64,000 nt of DNA, taken from NCBI GenBank assembly GCA_019339365.1, contig CP079859.1, forward strand, positions 1,612,001 to 1,676,000, read 5' to 3'. Within the stretch, counting starts at the first letter, position 1. Every line of letters begins with the position of its first letter. The notes below the pieces were generated by a model. The model ran no database searches. It saw only the letters and a program-made list of their open reading frames with translations, and was not told where the DNA came from. This DNA is from Vibrio neptunius (GTDB lineage: Bacteria > Pseudomonadota > Gammaproteobacteria > Enterobacterales > Vibrionaceae). Both the position numbers and the translations under genes were made by a program. Of this stretch, positions 34,059 through 43,630 are shown piece after piece.

Positions 34059-37000
34059 ATGAACGTGTCTATAGAAGAGTTTACTCATTTTGATTTTCAG
34101 CTTGTTCCCGATCCATCGCCGCTTGATCTTGTGATTACTGAATCTCTCGAAAATCACACTAAAGTTAATGGTGCTAAATCTGGTGCTTTGCTTCCATTAC
34201 CGTTTCAGACCGGAATCGGGAAAACTTACACGGCACTAAATTTCTTACTCCAGCAGATGTTAGAGCAAGTACGAAGCGAGCTGAAAGAAGAAAATACCGG
34301 CAACAAATCCAAACGCTTGCTGTATTACGTTACTGATTCAGTAGATAATGTGGTAAGCGCGAAAGCAGACTTGTTGAAGTTAATTGAAAAGCAGACAGTT
34401 AGAGGTGAACCTCGCTTCACTCTAGAACAGCAAGAGTACCTGAAAGCGCAAATAGTCCACTTACCTAACCAGTCAGAGCAGTTATTGCAATGTTCTGATG
34501 CTGTCATAAATGAAGTGTTAACTGGGTTTGACTTGAACGCTGAGCGCGATGCTAAAGCAGAGTGGAGCGCTATCTCGGGCCTAAGGCATCATGCGAGCAA
34601 GCCAGAAGTTAAAGTTTCTTTAAGTAGGCAAGCAGGTTACTTCTACCGTAATTTAGTTGCCCGGTTGCAAAAGAAACAAAAAGGGGCCGATAAAATCTCG
34701 CTGAATGGCTCGTTACTGACCTCTGTTGAAGCACTCCTGCCGGGAGAAAAAATCCGCAATGGAAGCGCTCATGTTGTTTTCTTAACGACGAGTAAATTTC
34801 TGAAAGGTTTCCACAATACTCGCTCGCGCTATAGTCCATTGCGCGATTTAAGTGGTGCGGTGCTTATCATTGATGAAATTGACAAGCAGAATCAAGTCAT
34901 CCTTTCCGAACTGTGTAAGCAACAAGCGCAGGACTTAATTTGGGCTATAAGAACTCTGAGAGCAAACTTTCGAGATCACCAACTTGAGAGTTCGCCTCGC
35001 TACGACAAGATTGAAGACCTGTTTGAACCACTACGTGAGCGACTCGAAGAGTTTGGCACCAAGTGGAACCTAGCGTTTGCGTTTAATACGGAAGGACCAA
35101 ACTTGAATGAACGACCTGTTCGGTTGTTTTCAGATAGAAGCTTCACGCATGTAAGCAGTGCCACTCATAAGCTGTCATTAAAATCAGATCTATTGAGACA
35201 GAAGAATCTCATATTTAGTGAAGAGAAAGTGGAAGGTTCTCTCATTGAAAAAAATGGGCTTTTAACCCGCTTTGTCAATGAAGCGGATGTTATATACCAG
35301 TGGTTTCTTGGCACAATGCGTAAAGCCGTGTTTCAGTACTGGGAGAACGTTCGCAGTCTTGAAATTGAAGGGCGTGAAAATAGAAGCCTAGAAGGAACGT
35401 TCCAAGAAGCTGTTCAATCTCTGCTCACCCACTTTAACTTGCAAGAATTTGAGTCTGCTGTGTACGAGTCATTTGATACTAGGGGGCTGAGGCAATCGGC
35501 TGGTGGGCAAGCGAGCAAGTTAAGTTCTAGCAAGAGCTACCATCATACCGGAATGAAACTTGTGGAAGTCGCTCATAATCAGGGGACTCGCGATACCGTA
35601 AATTGTAAAGCATCTTTCTTAAATCTGTCACCATCGGGCGTATTGGCGGATATGGTTGATGCCGGAGCTTTCATTCTCGGTATAAGTGCAACAGCGAGAG
35701 CAGACACCGTAATACATAACTTTGATTTTAAATACTTGAATCAGCGTTTGGGTAAAAAGCTTCTATCTTTGTCTAGAGAGCAAAAGCAGCGGGTAAATGA
35801 TTATTATCATAGTAAGCGCAATTATAAAGATAACGGTGTGGTTTTAACGGTCAAATACCTTAATAGTCGAGATGTGTTTCTTGATACTTTGCTAGAAGAA
35901 TACAAGCCAGAAGCTCGTTCAAGCCACTTTATTCTAAATCACCATCTCGGTATTGATGAGTCACAGCAGGCATTTGTTCGGAGCTGGCTGTCTAAGCTCT
36001 TAGCGAGTATTAAAGCATTTATCTCAGTTCCTGATAATCGTTATATGCTGTCACTGTTAAACCGGAGTCTTGATACAACACGTCAGGATATTAATGATTT
36101 CATCCAGTTCTGTTGTGATAAATGGGCGAAAGAATTTAGTGTTCCAACCAAGACATTTTTGGGCGTGAACGCTGATTGGATGAGGTTAGTTGGCTACGAT
36201 GAAATTTCCAATCACCTAAACACAGAAGCAGGGAAAGTCGTTGTATTCAGTACATATGCTTCAATGGGTGCTGGTAAAAACCCTGATTATGCAGTCAATT
36301 TAGCGTTGGAAGGTGGAAGCCTAATATCCGTTGCCGATGTCAGTTATAGCCCACAGCAGCGAAGCGATATAGACAGTATTTATCTTGAAAAACCTACTCA
36401 GCTACTCCTGTCAGATGATTACTCGCATACTGCTAACCAGCTTTGTCAGTTCCACCAAATCTTATCTTTGCAAGAGAACGGAGAGTTGTCGCCGAGAAGT
36501 GCTGAAAGCTGGTGTCGCCAGCAACTTATGGGCATGAGCAGAGAGCGCTCTCTACAGCAATATTACCAAACAAGTGACTACCAAAGCGCGGTAAGGAAAT
36601 ACATTGAGCAAGCGGTAGGAAGAGCCGGGAGAACATCTCTGAAACGAAAACAAATTCTCTTGTTTGCTGATTCCGGTTTGAAGGAAATTCTGGCGGAAGA
36701 GAGTAGAGAGCCAAGCTTGTTTTCGCACGAATATGTTGCTTTGGTTGATAAAGCGCAATCAGCGAACAAGGCGAAAGTTGAGGATCGAGGTATTCGTCGT
36801 TTGTTTAATCTTGCTCAACGAAACAACAAAGACGGTATGCAGTCAATCAAGGCCCTAGTTCGTCGTCTACATAATCAACCTGCATCTGATAATGATATTC
36901 AAGAGTGGCAAGACATTAGAGTTCAGTTACTTCGCCATCCTACGATTGCCTCTCAACCTGCCCGATTCAATCGATTGTACTTACAGTCTATGACCAAAGG

Positions 37001-37631
37001 GTATTACCGTTACCAGGGTAACTTAGATGGTGATCCTAATGCCTTCGAGTTTTTTGATAGAGTGCCTACTGGCGAGATAGTTTCAGAGCAAGCGTGCAGC
37101 CTCGCTACGTTAGTTCAGAACCAATATGTGAGGCCGTGGTTTGAACACAAAGGTTTTGCCTGTTCGTGGCAAAAAGAAGCGTATGTGATGACGCCAGTTA
37201 TGTTTACCAACATCTATAAGGGAGCATTGGGCGAGCAAGCGGTAGAGGCGGTGCTAACAGCATTCGATTTTAGCTTTGAAGAAGTTCCACATTCTATTTA
37301 CGAGCGATTTGACAATAGAGTCAAATTTGCCGGGGTTGAGCAACCGATCTGGCTAGACAGCAAATACTGGAAGCATGAAGGCAATGAAAGCAGCGAAGGC
37401 TACAGTTCGAAAATTTCATTAGTAGAAGAAGAGTTTGGACCTTCGAAGTTTATTTACGTGAATGCGTTGGGGGATGCCTCAAAGCCGATTAGATATTTGA
37501 ACTCGTGTTTCGTAGAAACCTCACCACAGTTAGCTAAAGTTATTGAAATTCCGGCACTAATTGATGATAGCAATGCCGACACTAACCTAACCGCAGTACA
37601 GGAGTTGATAAAATGGTTACACAACAGCTAG
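34059..37631 (+). CDS. Large helicase with a possible C-terminal nuclease domain
   Basis: This 1190-residue protein starts at the ATG after GGAGG. Walker A is PFQTGIGKT (48-56). Walker B is VLIIDEID (DEID in place of DEAD/DEAH), about residue 268. Motif III is SATAR, and motif VI is QAVGRAGRT near 865. It is thus a divergent superfamily 2 helicase with a long insert between motifs. The last ~170 residues contain LGEQAVEAVL, YERFDNRV and IWLDSKYW, which look like a PD-(D/E)XK nuclease core with D-S-K. It overlaps the next gene by 19 bases. DinG-like helicases with nucleases accompany pPIWI-RE proteins, which is one possible reading. It is not the SNF2-type ZorD. Function is unassigned. Confidence 0.7.
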   Translation: MNVSIEEFTHFDFQLVPDPSPLDLVITESLENHTKVNGAKSGALLPLPFQTGIGKTYTALNFLLQQMLEQVRSELKEENTGNKSKRLLYYVTDSVDNVVSAKADLLKLIEKQTVRGEPRFTLEQQEYLKAQIVHLPNQSEQLLQCSDAVINEVLTGFDLNAERDAKAEWSAISGLRHHASKPEVKVSLSRQAGYFYRNLVARLQKKQKGADKISLNGSLLTSVEALLPGEKIRNGSAHVVFLTTSKFLKGFHNTRSRYSPLRDLSGAVLIIDEIDKQNQVILSELCKQQAQDLIWAIRTLRANFRDHQLESSPRYDKIEDLFEPLRERLEEFGTKWNLAFAFNTEGPNLNERPVRLFSDRSFTHVSSATHKLSLKSDLLRQKNLIFSEEKVEGSLIEKNGLLTRFVNEADVIYQWFLGTMRKAVFQYWENVRSLEIEGRENRSLEGTFQEAVQSLLTHFNLQEFESAVYESFDTRGLRQSAGGQASKLSSSKSYHHTGMKLVEVAHNQGTRDTVNCKASFLNLSPSGVLADMVDAGAFILGISATARADTVIHNFDFKYLNQRLGKKLLSLSREQKQRVNDYYHSKRNYKDNGVVLTVKYLNSRDVFLDTLLEEYKPEARSSHFILNHHLGIDESQQAFVRSWLSKLLASIKAFISVPDNRYMLSLLNRSLDTTRQDINDFIQFCCDKWAKEFSVPTKTFLGVNADWMRLVGYDEISNHLNTEAGKVVVFSTYASMGAGKNPDYAVNLALEGGSLISVADVSYSPQQRSDIDSIYLEKPTQLLLSDDYSHTANQLCQFHQILSLQENGELSPRSAESWCRQQLMGMSRERSLQQYYQTSDYQSAVRKYIEQAVGRAGRTSLKRKQILLFADSGLKEILAEESREPSLFSHEYVALVDKAQSANKAKVEDRGIRRLFNLAQRNNKDGMQSIKALVRRLHNQPASDNDIQEWQDIRVQLLRHPTIASQPARFNRLYLQSMTKGYYRYQGNLDGDPNAFEFFDRVPTGEIVSEQACSLATLVQNQYVRPWFEHKGFACSWQKEAYVMTPVMFTNIYKGALGEQAVEAVLTAFDFSFEEVPHSIYERFDNRVKFAGVEQPIWLDSKYWKHEGNESSEGYSSKISLVEEEFGPSKFIYVNALGDASKPIRYLNSCFVETSPQLAKVIEIPALIDDSNADTNLTAVQELIKWLHNS

Positions 37632-39676
37632 AACCTTCCTCACACGGTCCTTTATCAACCTTAGTGGAACAAATATCCATTGACACTGATTGGGTTGATA
37701 GAAACTTCGCAATTTACTGTGTCAGTTATAAAGGAATAGACTTCTTGGAACGACCTAAGCGTTTAGTAACATTAGCGTCTGAAATCTATAAATCAGGAAG
37801 TGTTTATTGCTTAGTCAAAGGTGCCAATAAAGAAGCGTGTTATTGGGTGCTGTTACCCAAGGACGAAAAATTAGAACTCAAAGATACCTCTTTGGCAATT
37901 AAACCCAGTAGCGCTGCTGAGCTTCCAACCTGGAAGCTGGCTCGTTTACTGTTCAAAGCGATTCCAAAAGTATTGAGTGATACGGCGCCAGGGATAAAAC
38001 GCTTTGAAAGTGAAGGTTTATATTATCTAGTCAAAAGCAAAAAGTTACCGAAAGATCACTCAGGCTATGAATTAACGACCGTGGAAATCGATTTAGCGCC
38101 ATGTGCAGCCCTTGGATTTAAACAAACACTGTCAATGAGTGCCAAAACGTTTTCCCCTTTGTCTTGGTTTACGTTAGAGAACGGAGAGATACAGAAAAAG
38201 GCAAAGTTTGCTACACGTTATCAACTTGATGATGTGGGGATGTTGGTAAGCAAATCCATAAAGGGCGACTACATCAAGAAGCCGCTTTACTCTAATGCGA
38301 AGAATCGAATTCAGGCGATTGATATAACCAAAGAATCTTATAGCGGTTTTCAACTGTCTAAGGTCGGTATTCTTGAACAGTTCATGCAAGATCTTAAGCA
38401 AGCTTATGGCGATTCAGTATCCGTGAAGTTGCAGCGGATTCCCGGAGAAAAGCACAAATTTGTTTCAGATACGATTGTTAGAAATCACTATGTCGGGCTG
38501 TTTGATGCGTTGAAAGAACATCGTTTGGTGATCTGTGATTTAACTGAAGATAAAGACACTGATGCAGCATTGGTATTGCTTCATGGTATCGAGCATCTAG
38601 ATATAAACGCAGAAGTTGCCGAAGCTCCTATTCGTGGTGCACTGAATATCCTAATTGTTGACAACAAAGACACCTACAAGTCAGCTGAAGAAGACCCGTA
38701 TCAGGTTTATCGCAAAAAGTACCAAGACACAGTTTTTCAATCGTGTTACCCAGAGCGCTTATGGAACCGTAAAGGCCAGCCAAACCGACACGTGGTGGAA
38801 GTGCTGTTAAAAGAACTACTTATCAAGCTAGAAGTCCACACAAGAAAACACTTGATTGAATACCCAAGCGGGTCTGAAGAATGTGTTTATTACATGCCTC
38901 ATAGACCGAAAGGCGAGTCTTTAGAGGTACGAGACGGGCCTTGGCCAGTGTATGCGTCCAAGTTAGTGGGTAATGAATGGCAATATACGCAAGCAACTCA
39001 AGAGGAGCTTGAGGATATTGAACTCGATTTGGGTAATGATAAATGGCAAGTATTTCAAGGGTATCAACGTTCCCCTTTTATTTATTGGCCGGACTCAGGT
39101 GACTATGCCATTTTCATTGATACCGGTATCCAAATGCTGCCGGAATTTGAAGCGGTTGCTGAGCGATTGCGTGAACTCAAAGAAGGGCGTTCACAAGATG
39201 TTCCGATTGCATTGTTGACTCAGTTCATTGAAGAAAACCCAGAGAGTAGAGTAATAAATAAACTGAGAGCGATATTGTCAGAATGGGATGATACGGCCCC
39301 TGTACCGTTTGATGAGTTTTCGACAATTGCATACAAAAGCAATGATGAAAAACAATTCTATGATTGGCTGCGCGAACAAGGATTCTTCTTAAAAACATCG
39401 ATGAGAGGACAAAGTGAGGGATTCTTTAATGCATCTTTAGGTTTCTTCTATAACCGAGATCAGGGGATGTACTTTGCTGGTGGCAAAGGCAGCCCACAAA
39501 GCAAAATAGAAACTCTTAGCCATTTATACCTGATAAAACATTCGTTTGATGCACTACCTGAAGAGGTAGAAAACTTGTTTGACGTTTATCACTTAAGGCA
39601 TCGTCTACCAACCGTAACACCTTATCCATTTAAGCATCTGCGCGAGTATATTGAGATGCAGCGTTTTAAATCTTGA
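37613..39676 (+). CDS. Helicase partner of unknown family, possible MID/PIWI-like region
   Basis: This 687-residue cytoplasmic protein is translationally coupled to the helicase. It has no recognised N-terminal motif. The middle (about 275-410) reads like an Argonaute MID region: a strand LNILIVDNKDTYK, then YQVYRKKYQDTVFQSCYPER, with Lys and Gln spaced as in 5'-end binding pockets, followed by a helix VVEVLLKELL. The C-terminal part ends LPTVTPYPFKHLREYI, again PIWI-flavoured, but a DEDX catalytic set was not found. pPIWI-RE systems pair such a protein with a helicase/nuclease. This is a structural guess needing a profile search; treat the gene as unknown. Confidence 0.55.
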   Translation: MVTQQLEPSSHGPLSTLVEQISIDTDWVDRNFAIYCVSYKGIDFLERPKRLVTLASEIYKSGSVYCLVKGANKEACYWVLLPKDEKLELKDTSLAIKPSSAAELPTWKLARLLFKAIPKVLSDTAPGIKRFESEGLYYLVKSKKLPKDHSGYELTTVEIDLAPCAALGFKQTLSMSAKTFSPLSWFTLENGEIQKKAKFATRYQLDDVGMLVSKSIKGDYIKKPLYSNAKNRIQAIDITKESYSGFQLSKVGILEQFMQDLKQAYGDSVSVKLQRIPGEKHKFVSDTIVRNHYVGLFDALKEHRLVICDLTEDKDTDAALVLLHGIEHLDINAEVAEAPIRGALNILIVDNKDTYKSAEEDPYQVYRKKYQDTVFQSCYPERLWNRKGQPNRHVVEVLLKELLIKLEVHTRKHLIEYPSGSEECVYYMPHRPKGESLEVRDGPWPVYASKLVGNEWQYTQATQEELEDIELDLGNDKWQVFQGYQRSPFIYWPDSGDYAIFIDTGIQMLPEFEAVAERLRELKEGRSQDVPIALLTQFIEENPESRVINKLRAILSEWDDTAPVPFDEFSTIAYKSNDEKQFYDWLREQGFFLKTSMRGQSEGFFNASLGFFYNRDQGMYFAGGKGSPQSKIETLSHLYLIKHSFDALPEEVENLFDVYHLRHRLPTVTPYPFKHLREYIEMQRFKS

Positions 39677-39852
39677 AGATTAATATAGCGCCTGTCCCTT
39701 CAAGCTTTGACGACAACGGCAAGGTGCTTATCTCTGATTATCTTGAAGCTCCCGAGGTAATAGGACTGCGCGAAGACATGTCGTTTAACATCAGGCGCGA
39801 ACATAAGCCATATCTAGCTCATCATAGAGGTGAGTTGTTTAAAGGAGGGTGA
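39673..39852 (+). CDS. Possible 59-residue protein coupled to the helicase operon
   Basis: A TTG start lies inside the previous stop (TTGA overlap). The product begins KINIAPVPSSFDDNGKVL and ends AHHRGELFKGG, with charged, well-mixed composition. No family is recognised. The tight overlap argues for a real gene. Against it are its short length, lack of a clear ribosome-binding site, and a GCCTGTCCC dispersed motif near its start. It could also be the front end of a truncated larger gene. Confidence 0.4.
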   Translation: MKINIAPVPSSFDDNGKVLISDYLEAPEVIGLREDMSFNIRREHKPYLAHHRGELFKGG

Positions 39853-40071
39853 TTAATAGAATCTAATTCTCGCATGGAAATAGTGGTAACCGCTGCCTCA
39901 TCAAGATACTGACTATTTGGTTACTCTCTGATGAATTTATACGTGTATTAGAAAAGGGACGTCGCTTATTTTACATACTTGTTGCATACATAAGTTGTTC
40001 TTTGAATCATAGCTTGAGTCAATTTTTTGGTCTAAAATCGTCGCCTTTATATACAACCAAGTTATTAAGAA

Positions 40072-41826
40072 ATGACAAGTACAATCGCTACTTTTATTGC
40101 ATCTTACTCTGCGGATGCGATTTCTGATGCTTTTATATACTCAATTTTTATATTGCTCATCGGCTCCAGCATACTGGCCTTCTTAGGTCGTGCTCCTAGG
40201 TTTACTGCGAGTACGACCAACATCCTGACCTCTCTTGGTATCCTTGGTACTTTTGCGGGTATTGTTGTTGGCCTGATGGAGTTTAATCCGACCAATATTG
40301 ATGGAAGTATTGAGTCGTTACTGGCAGGTTTAAAAACGGCATTTTTAACCAGTTTGGTTGGTATGGCAGCTTCGATCGCCTATAAGGCCATTTTGGGAAT
40401 GGTCCCACAGAAAGATGAAGCAGCGCTAAAGAGCGTTGGCCCTGAAGAAATCTATTCAGTGATGTCGGCCCAGTTAAATGCATCCAATGAGCTTCTATCG
40501 GCGATAAAAGGTGATGAGGACTCTTCCCTAACCACACAGATTAAGAACCTTCGGACAGATATCAACGACGGCCAAAAGACACTCGTTCGTCATATGGAGC
40601 AAGCCGTAGAAACGAGCGAACAATTCCAAACCACACTATGGCAAAAAATGGATGAGTTTGGAGCCTTATTGTCTAAGTCTGCAACTGAGCAGGTTGTTAA
40701 CGCCTTAAAAGAAGTGATAGTTGAGTTCAATGATAAGTTGACGGAGCAATTTGGCGAAAACTTTAAGCGATTAGATGAGTCAGTGAAAAAGCTAGTCGAT
40801 TGGCAAGAAAACTACCGAGTTCAGCTAGAAGACATGGCGAACAAATATCAGCTTGGGGTGGAGGCAATCTCTTCAACGGAAAAATCGGTAGCGAGCATCA
40901 ATGAGAGAGCCGAATCCATTCCAATAACAATGGAAAAACTGCACCAAGTTATGCAATTAGGTCATAGCCAAGTTTCGGAGTTAGAACACAGACTGGAGGC
41001 ATTTAAAGACCTAAGAGATAAAGCTGTCGAGGCTATGCCTCAAATTAAGGAACAGCTGGATAGCACTATGTCTGTTATTGGTGATTCCGTCAAAGCGGCT
41101 TCAACCCATTACGACTCTATGTTGGTTGAATCACAAAAGATTATTGATAACTTCAGTACGACGGCAAACCAAAGTGTTGAATCAATGCGCACAAATCTTG
41201 AGGAAGGTGCAACCAAAGTTTCACATGAGCTTGAAAGTCGAGCGGTAGAAATTGGTGGTCGCTTAGCGGAAGCGTCTAACGATATTACAGACAACGTAAC
41301 CAATGCCTCTGGTGCGCTACAAAATAGTGCAACTTATCTCACCGACAACGCTGAACAAATTAAGCAACAGTTGGAAGACTCTATGGTTGAGCTAAATAGT
41401 CAGCTGCGTGTTCTAGTCGCTGAGATAAAAGATGATGCAAAAGATACGGGGACAGTACTAAAAGACGCAAACCAAGCGCTTTTAAACAGCACGAAAGAGA
41501 TTCAGCAAGAAACCACAACGGCAATTTCTAAGCTTCATGAGCGTTTAGAAACAACGCTAGAAGATGTCTTCCAAGTACAAGCCCAAGCCGTACGCAGAAC
41601 CTTTGATAGTCTAGAAGACCAGATTACTGATTCTGTTGGTAAAACTGGTAGTGCTGTAGAGAAGCAAGTTGAAGTGCTTGATCTTCAAATGCAGCAAGAG
41701 ATTAACCGCACCATGAGTGAAATGGGTGAAGCCTTAGCAACCATCACTCAACAGTTCACTCGTGATTACCAAAAGCTGGTTCGTGAAATGAATAACGTTG
41801 TTACAAGCAGCAAAATGGCAGTGTAG
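40072..41826 (+). CDS. zorA: ZorA-like MotA/ExbB motor protein, first pair
   Basis: This 584-residue inner-membrane protein has an N-terminal helix (residues 18-38), then STTNILTSLGILGTFAGIVV and LLAGLKTAFLTSLVGMAASIA, the paired TM helices of the MotA/ExbB/TolQ family. Residues ~110-570 form a long coiled coil rich in Glu/Gln/Lys, the cytoplasmic tail typical of ZorA. With ZorB it should form a proton-driven peptidoglycan-anchored motor that signals phage injection to cytosolic nucleases. It is two bases upstream of zorB. About 220 bases of non-coding DNA precede it, so it may have its own promoter. Confidence 0.85.
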   Translation: MTSTIATFIASYSADAISDAFIYSIFILLIGSSILAFLGRAPRFTASTTNILTSLGILGTFAGIVVGLMEFNPTNIDGSIESLLAGLKTAFLTSLVGMAASIAYKAILGMVPQKDEAALKSVGPEEIYSVMSAQLNASNELLSAIKGDEDSSLTTQIKNLRTDINDGQKTLVRHMEQAVETSEQFQTTLWQKMDEFGALLSKSATEQVVNALKEVIVEFNDKLTEQFGENFKRLDESVKKLVDWQENYRVQLEDMANKYQLGVEAISSTEKSVASINERAESIPITMEKLHQVMQLGHSQVSELEHRLEAFKDLRDKAVEAMPQIKEQLDSTMSVIGDSVKAASTHYDSMLVESQKIIDNFSTTANQSVESMRTNLEEGATKVSHELESRAVEIGGRLAEASNDITDNVTNASGALQNSATYLTDNAEQIKQQLEDSMVELNSQLRVLVAEIKDDAKDTGTVLKDANQALLNSTKEIQQETTTAISKLHERLETTLEDVFQVQAQAVRRTFDSLEDQITDSVGKTGSAVEKQVEVLDLQMQQEINRTMSEMGEALATITQQFTRDYQKLVREMNNVVTSSKMAV

Positions 41827-41828
41827 TC

Positions 41829-42539
41829 ATGGATAAGGTTTTTGGAAGTACCAAAAAGCACAGCGATAGTGGTGAGCATTGGATGTCTGTATCAGACCTA
41901 ATGGCAGGTCTGATGATGGTTTTTCTCTTCATTTCTGTTGCTCTAATGCGAGATGCCATGGTCGAGCGCGACAAAATTAAAGAAGTTGCTGAAACTTATC
42001 AACAAACCCAGCAAGCCATTTACGTTTCACTCCACGAAGAGTTTGAAAAAGACTTGATAAAGTGGGGAGCAGAGATAGATAGAGAGACACTGAGCGTAAA
42101 CTTTACTGCGCCTGATGTACTGTTTGCAAATGGTCGAGCTGATCTCAATGAAAACTTCCAACTGATCTTGGATGATTTCATACCACGCTATCTGTCAGTG
42201 TTAGATAGCTATAAGCCAATTATCCAAGAGATAAAAATAGAAGGTCATACATCAAGCCGATGGAATCAAGATTCGACCGATTATGAAGCCTACTTTAACA
42301 ATATGCGTCTATCTCAATCACGAACACGAGCAGTATTAGGTTACATCATGAGCTTGGAACCCGTTGTCGTAGAACATTACCACTGGGTTAAGCAGAACGT
42401 AGCGGCGGTTGGTTATTCCTCTTCAAAGCTGATTCTAGATAAGCTTGGGAATGAAGATGAACAGAAATCCCGACGTGTATCGTTCCGCGTTATAACAAAT
42501 GCAGAAGAGCAAATTCGTAAGATCTTGGAAGAGGTTTAA
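41829..42539 (+). CDS. zorB: ZorB-like MotB/OmpA protein, first pair
   Basis: This 236-residue protein has a short cytoplasmic start, one TM helix (about 22-40) with Asp23 in MSVSDLMAGL at the position of the proton-carrying Asp of MotB, and a periplasmic OmpA-like peptidoglycan-binding domain. The latter shows DVLFANGRADLN, IEGHTSS, LSQSRTRAVLGYI and RRVSFRV. It forms the stator core with the preceding ZorA. It ends one base before the HNH gene. The order ZorA-ZorB-HNH matches type II Zorya (ZorABE). Confidence 0.88.
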   Translation: MDKVFGSTKKHSDSGEHWMSVSDLMAGLMMVFLFISVALMRDAMVERDKIKEVAETYQQTQQAIYVSLHEEFEKDLIKWGAEIDRETLSVNFTAPDVLFANGRADLNENFQLILDDFIPRYLSVLDSYKPIIQEIKIEGHTSSRWNQDSTDYEAYFNNMRLSQSRTRAVLGYIMSLEPVVVEHYHWVKQNVAAVGYSSSKLILDKLGNEDEQKSRRVSFRVITNAEEQIRKILEEV

Positions 42540-42540
42540 C

Positions 42541-43626
42541 TTGAAACTGAGTATTAGCTTCAAAAACCTAAATGCTGCCATTGAGTTGATGGAGCCGAAA
42601 AAGAAAGGCGAGTTTAATCTAGCGTTTGTCGAAACCAGTATTGAAAAGCTGGATTTAGAACTCGCCAAAGGTAAAGACGTTGAACTAAAAGATGTGGATA
42701 TTGACTCCGGCCTCCTTAGTTATAAAGGGCGCAATGTCTCTTTATACATTAAAGACAATGGCACATCTGCCCGCTTCCATGTGGCTGATTGCCGCACCCT
42801 TCAGGGAATGAGGGCAAACGGGAGGTTCGAACGTTATGTGGTGACTAATGATACGTCGGGGGAATTTACGATAGCGACCGCTTATGGCGAACGCAGAGCG
42901 CCGTTGAAGGTGTGTCAGAACTGCTTAAAAATGTTGAACTATAAAGGCTGCAATACCACGACTAATATTCAATCTATTGTCAACACGTTTGATATGGGAG
43001 AGTTCTTCGCTACCTACAGCTCTTTCTTCCCCCACATGCCTTCTCGTCAGGCAGAGACTGCGGAAACAGGATACAGCGAGGACTGGACCAAAGTCTCTTC
43101 ACATTATCGCGTTGATAAGAATTTCACTTGCGAACAATGTGATGTCAACCTTCGCTCACATCGTCATCTTCTTCATGTGCACCATGTAAGCGGAGTGAAG
43201 TCTGACAACCGCCCAAAGAACCTTAAAGCGTTATGTATAGATTGTCACAGCAAGCAGCCTATGCATTCCCACATGGCGGTAAGCCACAGGGAACGCCAAA
43301 CCATTAACGACCTGCGTAAACAGCAATCTCTCTTGGACCAGCTAGGTGATTGGCAGGCGTTGTTTGATTTGTCTGACCCTGGTGTTCACGGTGTGCTGCA
43401 TGCATGCCGCCAAGCCTACTTGAAACTTCCAGAAGTTAACTACTTTGTTCAAGATGATTTTGGAGACTTTGCTGCACGCCTAGAACTTGCGTGGCCAAGG
43501 CATAAATTTGGTGTCGCGATATCAATGAATGATATTGAAGATGCGAACAGTAATGGATGGCAGGTGGTCAGTATCAATGACTTTTTGGAAAATTATAAAT
43601 CACAAGCTTACAACTTAAGGCACTAA
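42541..43626 (+). CDS. HNH nuclease, ZorE-like effector
   Basis: This 361-residue protein starts at TTG one base after zorB. The N-terminal ~190 residues hold a Cys pair (CQNC at 125-128) and an unknown domain. An HNH core follows: CEQC (197-200), LHVHHVSG (His214, His215), NRPKNLKALCIDCH. The last ~120 residues are unrecognised. Type II Zorya carries an HNH protein, ZorE, in the same place, proposed to degrade incoming DNA. Orthology to ZorE is inferred from position and motif, not tested. Confidence 0.78.
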   Translation: MKLSISFKNLNAAIELMEPKKKGEFNLAFVETSIEKLDLELAKGKDVELKDVDIDSGLLSYKGRNVSLYIKDNGTSARFHVADCRTLQGMRANGRFERYVVTNDTSGEFTIATAYGERRAPLKVCQNCLKMLNYKGCNTTTNIQSIVNTFDMGEFFATYSSFFPHMPSRQAETAETGYSEDWTKVSSHYRVDKNFTCEQCDVNLRSHRHLLHVHHVSGVKSDNRPKNLKALCIDCHSKQPMHSHMAVSHRERQTINDLRKQQSLLDQLGDWQALFDLSDPGVHGVLHACRQAYLKLPEVNYFVQDDFGDFAARLELAWPRHKFGVAISMNDIEDANSNGWQVVSINDFLENYKSQAYNLRH

Positions 43627-43630
43627 GTAA

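Noticed and set aside
34059..37631. ZorD helicase of the Zorya-like locus
   Set aside because: The DEID Walker B, domain order and upstream position differ from SNF2-type ZorD; it belongs with its overlapping 687-residue partner.
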